Of a stretch of DNA of 5,987 bases, positions 1 to 5,764 are shown piece after piece. The stretch is taken from contig PFWS01000042.1 of NCBI GenBank assembly GCA_002791255.1, positions 1-5,987 of the forward strand, written 5' to 3'. The notes under the pieces were generated by a model. It saw nothing but the letters and a program-made list of their open reading frames with translations, was not told the origin of the DNA and did no database searches. The number at the start of each line of letters is the position of its first letter. Position 1 is the stretch's first letter. The position numbers were made by a program, and so were the translations under genes. This DNA is from Candidatus Uhrbacteria bacterium CG_4_9_14_3_um_filter_36_7 (lineage in GTDB: Bacteria > Patescibacteriota > Patescibacteriia > UBA9934 > GWF2-40-263).

Positions 1-19
1 AATTTGTTTTAAAGACCAT
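1..19 (-). CDS. possible start of a gene running off the left edge (partial)
   Basis: An ATG (complement of 17-19) opens a frame that stays open to the window edge, giving only M-V-F-K-T-N. It lies about 17 bases downstream of the transcription start predicted from the strong minus-strand promoter at 43-71. There is no Shine-Dalgarno sequence before it, and it sits in a small 5-bp hairpin (AAGAC/GTCTT, loop AGATG). Six codons cannot identify a product. The true start may instead lie outside the window, making this leader. Confidence 0.3.
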
Positions 20-42
20 CTGTCTTATTTTGTTACAAATAT

Positions 43-71
43 ACTATAACACTTTTAAATATATTTGTCAA
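43..71 (-). promoter_or_regulatory. strong sigma70-type promoter pointing left, out of the window
   Basis: Read on the minus strand, a perfect -35 TTGACA (71-66) is followed by exactly 17 bases and then a -10 TATAGT (48-43), five of six to consensus, preceded by TGT (51-49), which makes an extended -10. The predicted start is near 36. It faces away from the end of the 174-residue gene, so it should serve the next gene beyond the left edge. This is the best promoter match in the window. Activity itself is inferred. Confidence 0.72.
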
Positions 72-94
72 GTACTTTTGACACAAATTATATT
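58..94. repeat. imperfect inverted repeat over the leftward promoter
   Basis: The left arm 58-71 (AATATATTTGTCAA) and the right arm 78-94 (TTGACACAAATTATATT) are reverse complements apart from small insertions (CA and T) in the right arm. The core TGTCAA/TTGACA is perfect with a 6-base spacer. The left core is the -35 box of the leftward promoter. The right core is a TTGACA on the plus strand. An operator is one reading. A weak AT-rich terminator for the gene ending at 125 is another, but no clear U-tract follows. Confidence 0.45.
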
Positions 95-124
95 TATTAA
101 TATTTTAGCCGATTTTAGAGAAAT

Positions 125-649
125 TTATTCTATACAACAATTCACGGCTTTTTTAATCAGAATACCAAGTTTTCTTAAAAATCCCCTTTTTTCTGTATCG
201 TTAATATTTATAGGCTCTTCATCAATTTTTTTTATATCCCCAATATCAATCATTTTTATATTTAATCCCCAGAAAAGGGAATACAAATCATACGATTTTT
301 TAAAAAAGTCGTAGGCTTCTTCTTTTTTTCCAAGACCAAGTTGTTTGGTTCCAACTTCCATAAGACGCATCGAAGCCGCAAGTAGGTGTTTTGAAATACA
401 CCAAATCTCACCCTCATATTGTTTAATCAATTTTTCAAGCAGCTCTTTGCGCATTTCTCGAACCTCATTTAATAGATCAAAATATTCTTGTTTGCCTGTT
501 TTTTCCGCGGTAAAAAAGAAATGTTCTTCAATACTGATTAAATTCATGACAGCGATACTTAAATCTTGATCAGAAGAAAGATCTATTTGATCTTGTTTTT
601 TAATGGCATCCACTTGGTCAACAAACTGTTTTAATTTTTCAAAATCCAT
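125..649 (-). CDS. uncharacterised 174-aa helical protein
   Basis: I do not recognise a named family, though the sequence resembles conserved hypothetical proteins I associate with CPR genomes. No signal peptide or membrane segment is visible. The protein looks almost entirely alpha-helical and charged. Residues 30-50 hold a hydrophobic/aromatic stretch (SIAVMNLISIEEHFFF), residues 55-77 a Glu/Lys/Arg-rich helix, and residues 83-100 a distinctive WCISKHLLAASMRLMEVG block. Residues 101-128 look like a TPR-type helix pair (GKKEEAYDFFKKSYDLYSLFWG). The tail (154-174) is basic and ends in CCIE. Start: ATG at 649, with only 13 bases separating it from the transketolase C-subunit stop, so co-transcription is likely. 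The ribosome site is weak. A scaffold or partner of a neighbouring product is possible but unproven. Confidence 0.85.
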   Translation of the reverse strand: MDFEKLKQFVDQVDAIKKQDQIDLSSDQDLSIAVMNLISIEEHFFFTAEKTGKQEYFDLLNEVREMRKELLEKLIKQYEGEIWCISKHLLAASMRLMEVGTKQLGLGKKEEAYDFFKKSYDLYSLFWGLNIKMIDIGDIKKIDEEPININDTEKRGFLRKLGILIKKAVNCCIE

Positions 650-662
650 AGTTTCAACAGAC

Positions 663-1790
663 TCATAGCCATTTTTTTGGAGTACGATTTAGTGCTTCTT
701 CTATTATTTTTTTTTGTTTTTCCTGTTTATATTTTTTTGCTACAGTTTTGTATTCAATAATATCATCAACTCGCTCGTTATATTTTCGTTTTAAAACTCT
801 CTTTGCTGCTAATTCGATAGAAGATGTACTTAGACCAAAAGTATCAAAAAGTGTTTGTGTATCTGCAGATTCGCCAAACTCATCTTGGACCCCAATATAT
901 TCAATCGGTACAGGTGTAGTAAGGGCTGTGGTTTCAGAAATAGCGCTTCCAAGCCCTCCTGCAATTTGTGCTTCTTCTATTGTCACAATAGCTCCGGTTT
1001 CCTTAGCAGCCTTTATAATGGTTTTTTTATCAAGAGGTTTAATGGTAGGGCAGTAAATTACCCGTGCTTGAATACCTTGCTTGGATAATTCATGTGCGGT
1101 TATAAGTGCTTCATAAATAAGAAGTCCGGTTGCAATTAAAGTGAGATCATTTCCAAAATGATAAACATAAGCTGAGCCTATTTTAAAAGGAGTTTTTTCG
1201 CTGGTAAAAGCAGGAGATTTTTCTCGAGAAAAACGAAGGTAAGCAGGTCCTTTTAAATTTGCTAGAGCAAGTGTAGCCTTTTTTGTTTGTAAGGCATCAC
1301 CCGGAGCAATAACTGTCATGTTTGGAAGAACTCGCATGAGAGCTAGATCCTCTAGCATCTGATGGGTAGCTCCATCTTCACCAACCGAAAGACCAGCGTG
1401 AGAACCTGTGAGTTTAACATTGGTTTTTTGTAGAGCAATACAAGTTCGAATCTGTTCCCAATTTCTTCCTGGACAAAATGCAGCAAAGCAAGAAATAAAA
1501 GGTATTTTTCCAGTCAGTGCCATGCCAGCGGCTATGGAGGCAAGCGACTGTTCTGAAACCCCCAGCTGAATAAAACGCTCAGGAAATTTTTTTTTAAAAT
1601 CTGAGCTACGAGTTGATTCGGTTACATCTGGACAAAGAACAACAACTTGTTTGTATTTAGATCCAGCCTCAACAAGTCCATCCCCGTATCCATCACGACT
1701 CGCAATATAAGCAAGTTTGTCTTTATGTAAGGCGTTACGGTTAAGAAACATGTCTGGATTAAGACCTTTGACGTGTTTGGTTTGTTGCAT
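663..1790 (-). CDS. transketolase, C-terminal subunit (375 aa)
   Basis: This is the pyrimidine-binding plus C-terminal half of a split thiamine-diphosphate transketolase, acting in the cytosol with the subunit at 2746-3594 to move two-carbon ketol units between sugar phosphates. The pyrimidine domain spans about residues 25-195. LGVSEQ carries E80, matching the catalytic Glu that activates ThDP (E. coli TktA E411). VGEDGATHQ (136-144) matches TktA GEDGPTHQ, with D139 and H143 at its sugar-binding Asp/His. SRE (188-190) supplies the phosphate-binding Arg. The C-terminal domain (about 205-335) contains TIEEAQIAGGLGSAISE. A charged tail of about 40 residues follows. Start: ATG at 1790, one base after the stop of the preceding gene, with GAGG eight bases upstream. 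The longer frame from 1883 only reads the neighbour's membrane segment in another frame. A related split ThDP enzyme is possible, but transketolase fits best. Confidence 0.93.
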   Translation of the reverse strand: MQQTKHVKGLNPDMFLNRNALHKDKLAYIASRDGYGDGLVEAGSKYKQVVVLCPDVTESTRSSDFKKKFPERFIQLGVSEQSLASIAAGMALTGKIPFISCFAAFCPGRNWEQIRTCIALQKTNVKLTGSHAGLSVGEDGATHQMLEDLALMRVLPNMTVIAPGDALQTKKATLALANLKGPAYLRFSREKSPAFTSEKTPFKIGSAYVYHFGNDLTLIATGLLIYEALITAHELSKQGIQARVIYCPTIKPLDKKTIIKAAKETGAIVTIEEAQIAGGLGSAISETTALTTPVPIEYIGVQDEFGESADTQTLFDTFGLSTSSIELAAKRVLKRKYNERVDDIIEYKTVAKKYKQEKQKKIIEEALNRTPKKWL

Positions 1791-1791
1791 A

Positions 1792-2718
1792 TTAACGTCC
1801 TCGTCGGAATAATTTAATAATAACCCAAACAATAATAGCAATAGGAATAAGAACGCCACCGCCAATAATAATAATCCAGACAAGATGAATAATCATTTGT
1901 TGAAATAAAATAATAAGAGTTTGAACCGCTTCTTTGACCGCACTCCAAGGACGAAATGATTCTGTTGGTAGAGAAACAAGTGTTTCCTCAGAAAGAGAAA
2001 CACTAATAGTAGAATATCCTGTTTGATTTTCTAGATATTGTATTTGTCCTTGTAGTTGTTCTATGGTTTGACGAGTTGATTGAAGCTCACGCTCAACTTT
2101 TAAAATATCTTCAACGGTTTTTGCTTGTGTGAGAATTTCAAGATAACGTTCTTCTTGTGCTTTTGAATTTCGGAGCCGTGCTTCTAAATCGGTATACTCT
2201 TCAGTAACATCTTGTCCGTGAGTTGACTCATATTTTACAAGCGTTGCATACGATTTAATTTGCTCTAAGACGTTTTCAAATGAATCAACTGGTATTCTAA
2301 TGGTTATTTCTCCATATTCATTTCCGTCTTTTTTTTGAGATACTGAGGAAGAAGCGACAAACCCCTGGTTTTCATAAGCAACTTGTTTGATTTGTTCAAT
2401 CGCATCAATTGTTTTTTCAACTAAAAGTGTCAGGCTAGCGGTTTTAATAATTTTTTGGTCGACTTGCGCGGCCGTTTCTCCACTACTAGGTACAATATTT
2501 TTTTGGCGCTGATAGCCAATCGAACTATCCACAGCTATTGATTCTTGAAAGACATCAGAGGGAAGAGAAGACGGAACCAAACTAACACCAGTGGTGTTTG
2601 CAAATTTTTGGATACGAATTGGATGACGATAAATAGTAATTAAAAGAATTAAGCCAAGAATAATGCCAATAAAAAGTAGAAGTGGTGGTTTTTTATAAAA
2701 ATATTTTTTCCAGAACAT
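1792..2718 (-). CDS. DUF4349-type membrane-anchored coiled-coil protein (308 aa)
   Basis: Membrane protein of the DUF4349 family, whose function is not established. Residues 1-10 are basic and aromatic. A first membrane helix spans about 12-30 (uncleaved signal-anchor). A Ser-rich linker (43-80) follows, then the domain proper (about 88-245): KTASLTLLVEKT, the ENQGFV..SSVS segment, GEITIRIPVDSFENVLEQI (136-154), then a coiled coil rich in Glu/Gln/Arg (about 170-232), closing with the beta strand GYSTISVSL. A second membrane helix lies at about 279-303, followed by the basic tail KLFRRGR. Two membrane helices put both ends inside and the coiled-coil domain outside. Start: ATG at 2718, with no Shine-Dalgarno; 27 bases after the transketolase N-subunit stop and one base before the C-subunit ATG. 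Its position between two halves of one enzyme is the oddity. Confidence 0.9.
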   Translation of the reverse strand: MFWKKYFYKKPPLLLFIGIILGLILLITIYRHPIRIQKFANTTGVSLVPSSLPSDVFQESIAVDSSIGYQRQKNIVPSSGETAAQVDQKIIKTASLTLLVEKTIDAIEQIKQVAYENQGFVASSSVSQKKDGNEYGEITIRIPVDSFENVLEQIKSYATLVKYESTHGQDVTEEYTDLEARLRNSKAQEERYLEILTQAKTVEDILKVERELQSTRQTIEQLQGQIQYLENQTGYSTISVSLSEETLVSLPTESFRPWSAVKEAVQTLIILFQQMIIHLVWIIIIGGGVLIPIAIIVWVIIKLFRRGR

Positions 2719-2745
2719 AAAATCAATGATAAAAAATGATAAATT

Positions 2746-3594
2746 TTAGAAAGATATTTGAGTCGCTTGGATTGCTTTTTTTGCTTCTTTTCCTGGTCTT
2801 GGAACCTTGCCATGCCAGAGAAAATCATTCTCCATAAAATCAATCCCACACCCAGGTATGGTATTTGCGATAATCACCGTTGGTTTGTCCTCAATATCTT
2901 TTGCCTTATTTATGGCCTGGATTACATCGCCTATATTATTTCCAAGACAATTGATAACGTGCAGATTAAATGCTTTAAATTTTTCTTCTAGTGGCTCAAG
3001 AGGCATTATATCCTCAGTGAATCCATCAATTTGAATATGATTTCGATCTAAAATAAAAGTACAATTTGATAATTGATTTTTTCCAGCAAAAAGAAAAGCT
3101 TCCCAAGTTTGTCCACACCCCAGTTCTCCATCTGAAATAATGCAGTAGACACGCCAATTAGCCTTATCCATTTTAGCAGCATAAGCCATACCAGCCGCTT
3201 GAGAAGAACCAGATCCAAGTGGGCCTGAGGTGGTTTCAAGAGAAGGTAAACGCGTTACTTCTGGGTGACCTTGTAAAAAAGATCCAAATTTTCGAAGAGT
3301 CATCAAATATTTTTTGGGAAAATATCCAGCATGTGCCATAGCTACATAACGAACAGGGCAACAATGACCATTACTTAAAATCAATCGATCGCGCCTTTTC
3401 CACTCTGGGTGTTTTGGATCATGAACTAAAACATGAAAATACAAGGCAGTAAAAATTTCCACCAGTCCAAGCGATCCGGCAGTGTGCCCAGAACCTGCTT
3501 CAACAAGTGTTTCGATTAAATCACGGCGAATATAAGCAGCAAGCTCCTCGAGCCTTTTTTGTTTTTTATTCGTTAAACGAAAATCTTTCTTCAT
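2746..3594 (-). CDS. transketolase, N-terminal (ThDP-binding) subunit (282 aa)
   Basis: This subunit binds the diphosphate of thiamine diphosphate and pairs with the C-terminal subunit encoded at 663-1790. Motifs in order: SGHTAGSLG (35-43, H37); LSNGH (73-77, H77); GHPE (109-112, H110); TSGPLGSG (122-129), the glycine-rich loop; SDGELGCGQTWEA (154-166); and LDRNHIQIDG (182-191). D155 and N185 are 30 residues apart, as expected for the Mg/ThDP motif (usually GDG...N; here the first Gly is Ser). WHGKVP (260-265) carries the conserved C-terminal His. Length is normal for a split N-subunit. Start: ATG at 3594 is preferred over an in-frame GTG at 3654, because that GTG lies inside the terminator of the upstream gene and the extra 20 residues match nothing in the family. 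AGG seven bases upstream is a weak ribosome site. Confidence 0.93.
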   Translation of the reverse strand: MKKDFRLTNKKQKRLEELAAYIRRDLIETLVEAGSGHTAGSLGLVEIFTALYFHVLVHDPKHPEWKRRDRLILSNGHCCPVRYVAMAHAGYFPKKYLMTLRKFGSFLQGHPEVTRLPSLETTSGPLGSGSSQAAGMAYAAKMDKANWRVYCIISDGELGCGQTWEAFLFAGKNQLSNCTFILDRNHIQIDGFTEDIMPLEPLEEKFKAFNLHVINCLGNNIGDVIQAINKAKDIEDKPTVIIANTIPGCGIDFMENDFLWHGKVPRPGKEAKKAIQATQISF

Positions 3595-3604
3595 AGAAGA
3601 GCCT

Positions 3605-3613
3605 ATTCTAACA
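3605..3613 (-). promoter_or_regulatory. possible extended -10 for the transketolase group
   Basis: Minus strand TGTTAGAAT is an extended -10 (TGn plus TAGAAT, five of six). It is the best candidate between the terminator at 3646-3679 and the ATG at 3594. The -35 at 17-base spacing (GTGAAT) is poor; a TTGAAA lies further up at 26 bases. The predicted start is only about four bases before the ATG, which would make the mRNA almost leaderless. Confidence 0.35.
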
Positions 3614-3645
3614 TTTTTTTTTATTTCATTCACTTTTTTCAATAT

Positions 3646-3679
3646 AAAAAACACCCAGGAGACAATCCCGAGTGTTTTT
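3646..3679 (-). terminator. intrinsic terminator after the cupredoxin-like gene
   Basis: As minus-strand RNA, the arms 3679-3666 (AAAAACACUCGGGA) and 3660-3647 (UCCUGGGUGUUUUU) form an unbroken 14-bp stem with a 5-base loop. The U-run continues to 3646. Two of the pairs are G-U wobbles. On the plus strand these become C/A mismatches, so the structure is selective for minus-strand transcription. It starts 14 bases past the stop at 3693. Confidence 0.85.
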
Positions 3680-3692
3680 ATTTTTGATTGTT

Positions 3693-4517
3693 TTACTCAA
3701 CAATAATTGTTCCTGTCAGATTAGAATTATAGCTATCAAAATAGGTATAGGTTCCTTTGGTATTAAAGTATCTATTATATCCTGACCCGCTTTCAATGGT
3801 TCCTGTTCCCCAGGAAAGATCGTCAGCTGTAGCTGTGTGTTTTGTTGTACCTTTATTTTCAAAGCGGATTACTTCACCTGATTGAATAGTGACAAGATCA
3901 CTTGAATAGTTTGAATCCGAAATAGTAATAACGGTTGGCTCTTCTAGGCTCTTATCAACATTGATAGTTGGAGATTGAGATTCTACATAAGTAATATCAA
4001 AAGTAGAAGCATCTTCTATTGTTGAATTTTCACTGGTTGAATAGTTTGAGAAGAATCCATCTGGGACATCATCAATTTTTTGATTCCAATCATTTCCATA
4101 TAAAGTTTTTGCGACTTCTTCTGAGTTAATCCAATGCAAAGATCCATTTTTTCCAATTGCGTAAGTTTTTGGATCACTATTAATTTTGATCATTTTGCTT
4201 CCTGGGCGATAAGTAACGTTTCCACCAATTTGAATGGTTCCAAGATCAGCATCACTAAGCCACTTTACATCATCAAAATTTTCATACCAAGTAAAATAGG
4301 TTTTATCATTTGGAAAAACATAACGGAACCCATCTTCTCCTAAATAATAAACCGCAGAAAAGCTTTCTCCACGAATAAGATCACCTGATTGAACGCCTGT
4401 CAGCGCAACAGTTGATTCAGCTAAAGCAGAGGAGGGATGAATCGAGTTTCCTCCTAAAATAAAGAGGGCGATTAAAAATACAAAAAAGAGTCGTTGAAAC
4501 ATAGAAATAATAATCAT
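3693..4517 (-). CDS. secreted protein with CPR-type N-terminal domain and degenerate cupredoxin domain (274 aa)
   Basis: Exported protein. The signal peptide has a hydrophobic core at about 10-22 and likely cleavage after ALA (31-33). Residues 40-160 form a domain I associate with CPR surface proteins, built from two related parts: VYYLGEDGFRYVFPNDKTYF (56-75) and KTYAIGKNGSLHWI (117-130) followed by LYGNDWN and DVPDGFF. A Ser/Thr/Asn-rich linker spans about 158-193. Residues 195-274 have the strand pattern of a plastocyanin/amicyanin-like cupredoxin: VTIQSGEVIRFENKGTTKHT, then GTYTYFDSYNSNLTGTIIVE. The first copper His is present (H227), but the usual C-x2-H-x2-M cluster reads D261, N264, L267, so a type 1 copper site is not expected. 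Start: ATG at 4517 (M6 at 4502 is an alternative); no Shine-Dalgarno. It has its own promoter and terminator. Function unknown. Confidence 0.88.
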   Translation of the reverse strand: MIIISMFQRLFFVFLIALFILGGNSIHPSSALAESTVALTGVQSGDLIRGESFSAVYYLGEDGFRYVFPNDKTYFTWYENFDDVKWLSDADLGTIQIGGNVTYRPGSKMIKINSDPKTYAIGKNGSLHWINSEEVAKTLYGNDWNQKIDDVPDGFFSNYSTSENSTIEDASTFDITYVESQSPTINVDKSLEEPTVITISDSNYSSDLVTIQSGEVIRFENKGTTKHTATADDLSWGTGTIESGSGYNRYFNTKGTYTYFDSYNSNLTGTIIVE

Positions 4518-4531
4518 TTATTTGTAAAAAA

Positions 4532-4560
4532 ATTATAACACACCAATGATTTTTTGTAAG
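4532..4560 (-). promoter_or_regulatory. promoter for the secreted cupredoxin-like protein
   Basis: Minus strand: -35 CTTACA (4560-4555, four of six), a 17-base spacer, then a perfect -10 TATAAT (4537-4532) with TGT in front (extended -10). The -10 overlaps the TAA stop of rpe. The predicted start is near 4525, about eight bases before the ATG at 4517, giving a very short leader without a ribosome site. It allows this gene to be expressed independently of rpiB-rpe. Confidence 0.68.
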
Positions 4561-5186
4561 GCCTTGAGAGCTTCTACTGAATCTTTTTCATGAAAAATAG
4601 ATGATCCAACACAAAAGCGTGAAGCCCCTGCTTCTTTTATTTTTTCAATATTTTCTTTTGTAATACCCCCATCAACACCAAGAGGTAGTTCTGGTAAATG
4701 GGCGTGAAGACGTTTAATTTTTTCAAAAATAGAATCTCCATGAAATGGTTGTCCAGAAGCACCTGGGTGAACACCAAGTAAAAGCACCATATCCGCTTCG
4801 TGCAAAACTCGATGGCTTTCGCTTAATGGCGTTTCTGGGTTAAGAGCAACCCCAGCTTCAAGCTGGAGATGCTCTTTTATATATTGCATAATAGCCGGCA
4901 GTGGTCGATCAAGTTCTGCGTGAATGATTGCTCTAATGGTATTTGGGACATATTTTTTCCACTCGGTAATAATCGGAAGTGGATTTTCAACCATAAGATG
5001 TAATTCAAATTGGACAGGTGTTTGAATAGCACCTACAGCCACAGGATCATGCCAATTAGTTACCGAATAACAGCTTCCATCAAGAATATCAACTTGGACA
5101 GTTGAGACATATGGTTCAACAATCCGAAGTTGTTGTTCAAAATCTCTTTGTGAATCAACAAGAATTGTTGGAATAATTTCGTTCAT
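4533..5186 (-). CDS. rpe: ribulose-phosphate 3-epimerase family protein, divergent (217 aa)
   Basis: TIM-barrel enzyme expected to interconvert ribulose-5-P and xylulose-5-P in the cytosol; length is normal for Rpe. Family landmarks: IIPTILVDSQRDF (4-16), the first strand; VQVDILDG (30-37), usually HxDxMDG; ELHLMVENP (61-69) with metal His H63; AGVALNPETPL (111-121); GVHPGASGQPF (138-148), usually VNPGFGGQ; VDGGI (171-175) with catalytic D172; and VGSSIF (193-198). D33, H63 and D172 are kept, but the first metal His is Gln (Q31). The loop after DILDG (SCYSVTNWHDP) also differs from the usual HFVPNITFGP. Start: ATG at 5186 overlaps the rpiB stop (ATGA), implying translational coupling. Epimerase is the best call; another substrate is possible because of the changed residues. 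Confidence 0.86.
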   Translation of the reverse strand: MNEIIPTILVDSQRDFEQQLRIVEPYVSTVQVDILDGSCYSVTNWHDPVAVGAIQTPVQFELHLMVENPLPIITEWKKYVPNTIRAIIHAELDRPLPAIMQYIKEHLQLEAGVALNPETPLSESHRVLHEADMVLLLGVHPGASGQPFHGDSIFEKIKRLHAHLPELPLGVDGGITKENIEKIKEAGASRFCVGSSIFHEKDSVEALKALQKIIGVL

Positions 5187-5641
5187 AAAAGTTTTTCTTC
5201 AATATCTTTTAATTTATTTAAACGTCTTAAATGTCTCTCTGCTTGTGAAAAATCAGTTTCTAACCAAATCGTAACAAACGTTTGAATTTTTTCTAATGGA
5301 AAAATTCTTGCAGGCAGACATAAAATATTACTATCATCATCAGTTCGACTTGTTTTTACTTCTATATCATCAAAACCAGTTATTGCTCTTATCCCCTTTA
5401 ATTTATTTGCAACAATACAAACACCTTGAGCATTTCCACACAAAAGAATTCCTTTTGCTTCTGGATAATTTTTTATTTCTTTAGAAACCGCATGGGCAAA
5501 ATCAACGTAGTCATCATCTTTATCAAAAATAAAATTGCCTTTATCAATTATTTCGTACCCTTGTTTAGATAAAAAATTTTTTAGCTGTTCTTTATATTCG
5601 TATCCTGCATGATCTGCACCGATGTAGATAGTTTTAGACAT
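5183..5641 (-). CDS. rpiB: ribose-5-phosphate isomerase B / LacAB family (152 aa)
   Basis: Expected to interconvert ribose-5-P and ribulose-5-P in the cytosol, feeding the epimerase encoded next. Landmarks: IGADHAGYEYKE (7-18), with D10-H11 of the conserved start; GYEIIDKG (28-35); LLCGNAQGVCIVANK (66-80), with C68 at the E. coli catalytic Cys66; GIRA (83-86); SRTDDDSNIL (98-107); and ERHLRRL (135-141), the phosphate-contacting Arg region. Two positions differ from E. coli RpiB: the GTGIG loop after the Cys is GNAQG, and the His of SRQHND, implicated in ring opening, is D101. Length is usual for the family. Start: ATG at 5641 gives the full conserved N-terminus; no Shine-Dalgarno is visible. 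First gene of the minus-strand run and translationally coupled to rpe. LacA/LacB-type use is a less likely alternative. Confidence 0.9.
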   Translation of the reverse strand: MSKTIYIGADHAGYEYKEQLKNFLSKQGYEIIDKGNFIFDKDDDYVDFAHAVSKEIKNYPEAKGILLCGNAQGVCIVANKLKGIRAITGFDDIEVKTSRTDDDSNILCLPARIFPLEKIQTFVTIWLETDFSQAERHLRRLNKLKDIEEKLL

Positions 5642-5696
5642 ATAGATTGGATGTAGAGCGCTTGGGTAAGGACAAGGAAGAAAACATATTATCTAT

Positions 5697-5705
5697 AGTA
5701 TACCA
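5697..5705 (-). promoter_or_regulatory. extended -10 promoter for rpiB-rpe
   Basis: Minus strand TGGTATACT is an extended -10 (TGn plus TATACT, five of six). The only -35 resemblance is TCAACA (four of six) at a long 19-base spacing. The predicted start is near 5690, giving a leader of about 49 bases before the rpiB ATG. No known riboswitch or clear hairpin is seen in that leader. Confidence 0.48.
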
Positions 5706-5759
5706 GAACTTTACTTTTTCATGTTGATTGATTAGTGTTTTTATAAACATGTTCTTTAC

Positions 5760-5764
5760 GGAGG
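5760..5764 (+). promoter_or_regulatory. strong Shine-Dalgarno fixing the start at 5770
   Basis: GGAGG sits five bases before the ATG at 5770. It is the strongest ribosome site in the window and decides this ATG over an upstream in-frame TTG at 5728. A TATAAA at 5742-5747 could be a -10, but no -35 stands at proper spacing, so the promoter is not assigned. Confidence 0.8.

Noticed and set aside
30..314. Plus-strand 94-codon open frame, hydrophobic.
   Set aside because: It is largely antisense to the end of the 174-residue gene, has no ribosome site and shows low-complexity AT-rich coding. It is a shadow frame.
1791..1883. A 31-residue Leu-rich N-terminal extension of the transketolase C-subunit that looks like a membrane anchor.
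   Set aside because: It is an out-of-frame reading of the DNA encoding the second membrane helix of the DUF4349 protein. The ATG at 1790 has a GAGG ribosome site and abuts the previous stop.
2725..2743. Direct repeat AATGATAAA twice between the transketolase N-subunit and the DUF4349 gene.
   Set aside because: It is short, AT-rich and within a 27-base gap. It may contain TATCAT-like -10 elements on the minus strand, but there is no matching -35, so no promoter is called.
3595..3654. GTG start at 3654 adding 20 residues to the transketolase N-subunit.
   Set aside because: The GTG lies inside the terminator hairpin of the upstream gene, and the extension matches nothing expected in the family.
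4532..4540. A terminator between rpe and the secreted-protein gene.
   Set aside because: The gap is only 15 bases and holds a promoter -10 rather than a hairpin, so some read-through from rpiB-rpe is likely.
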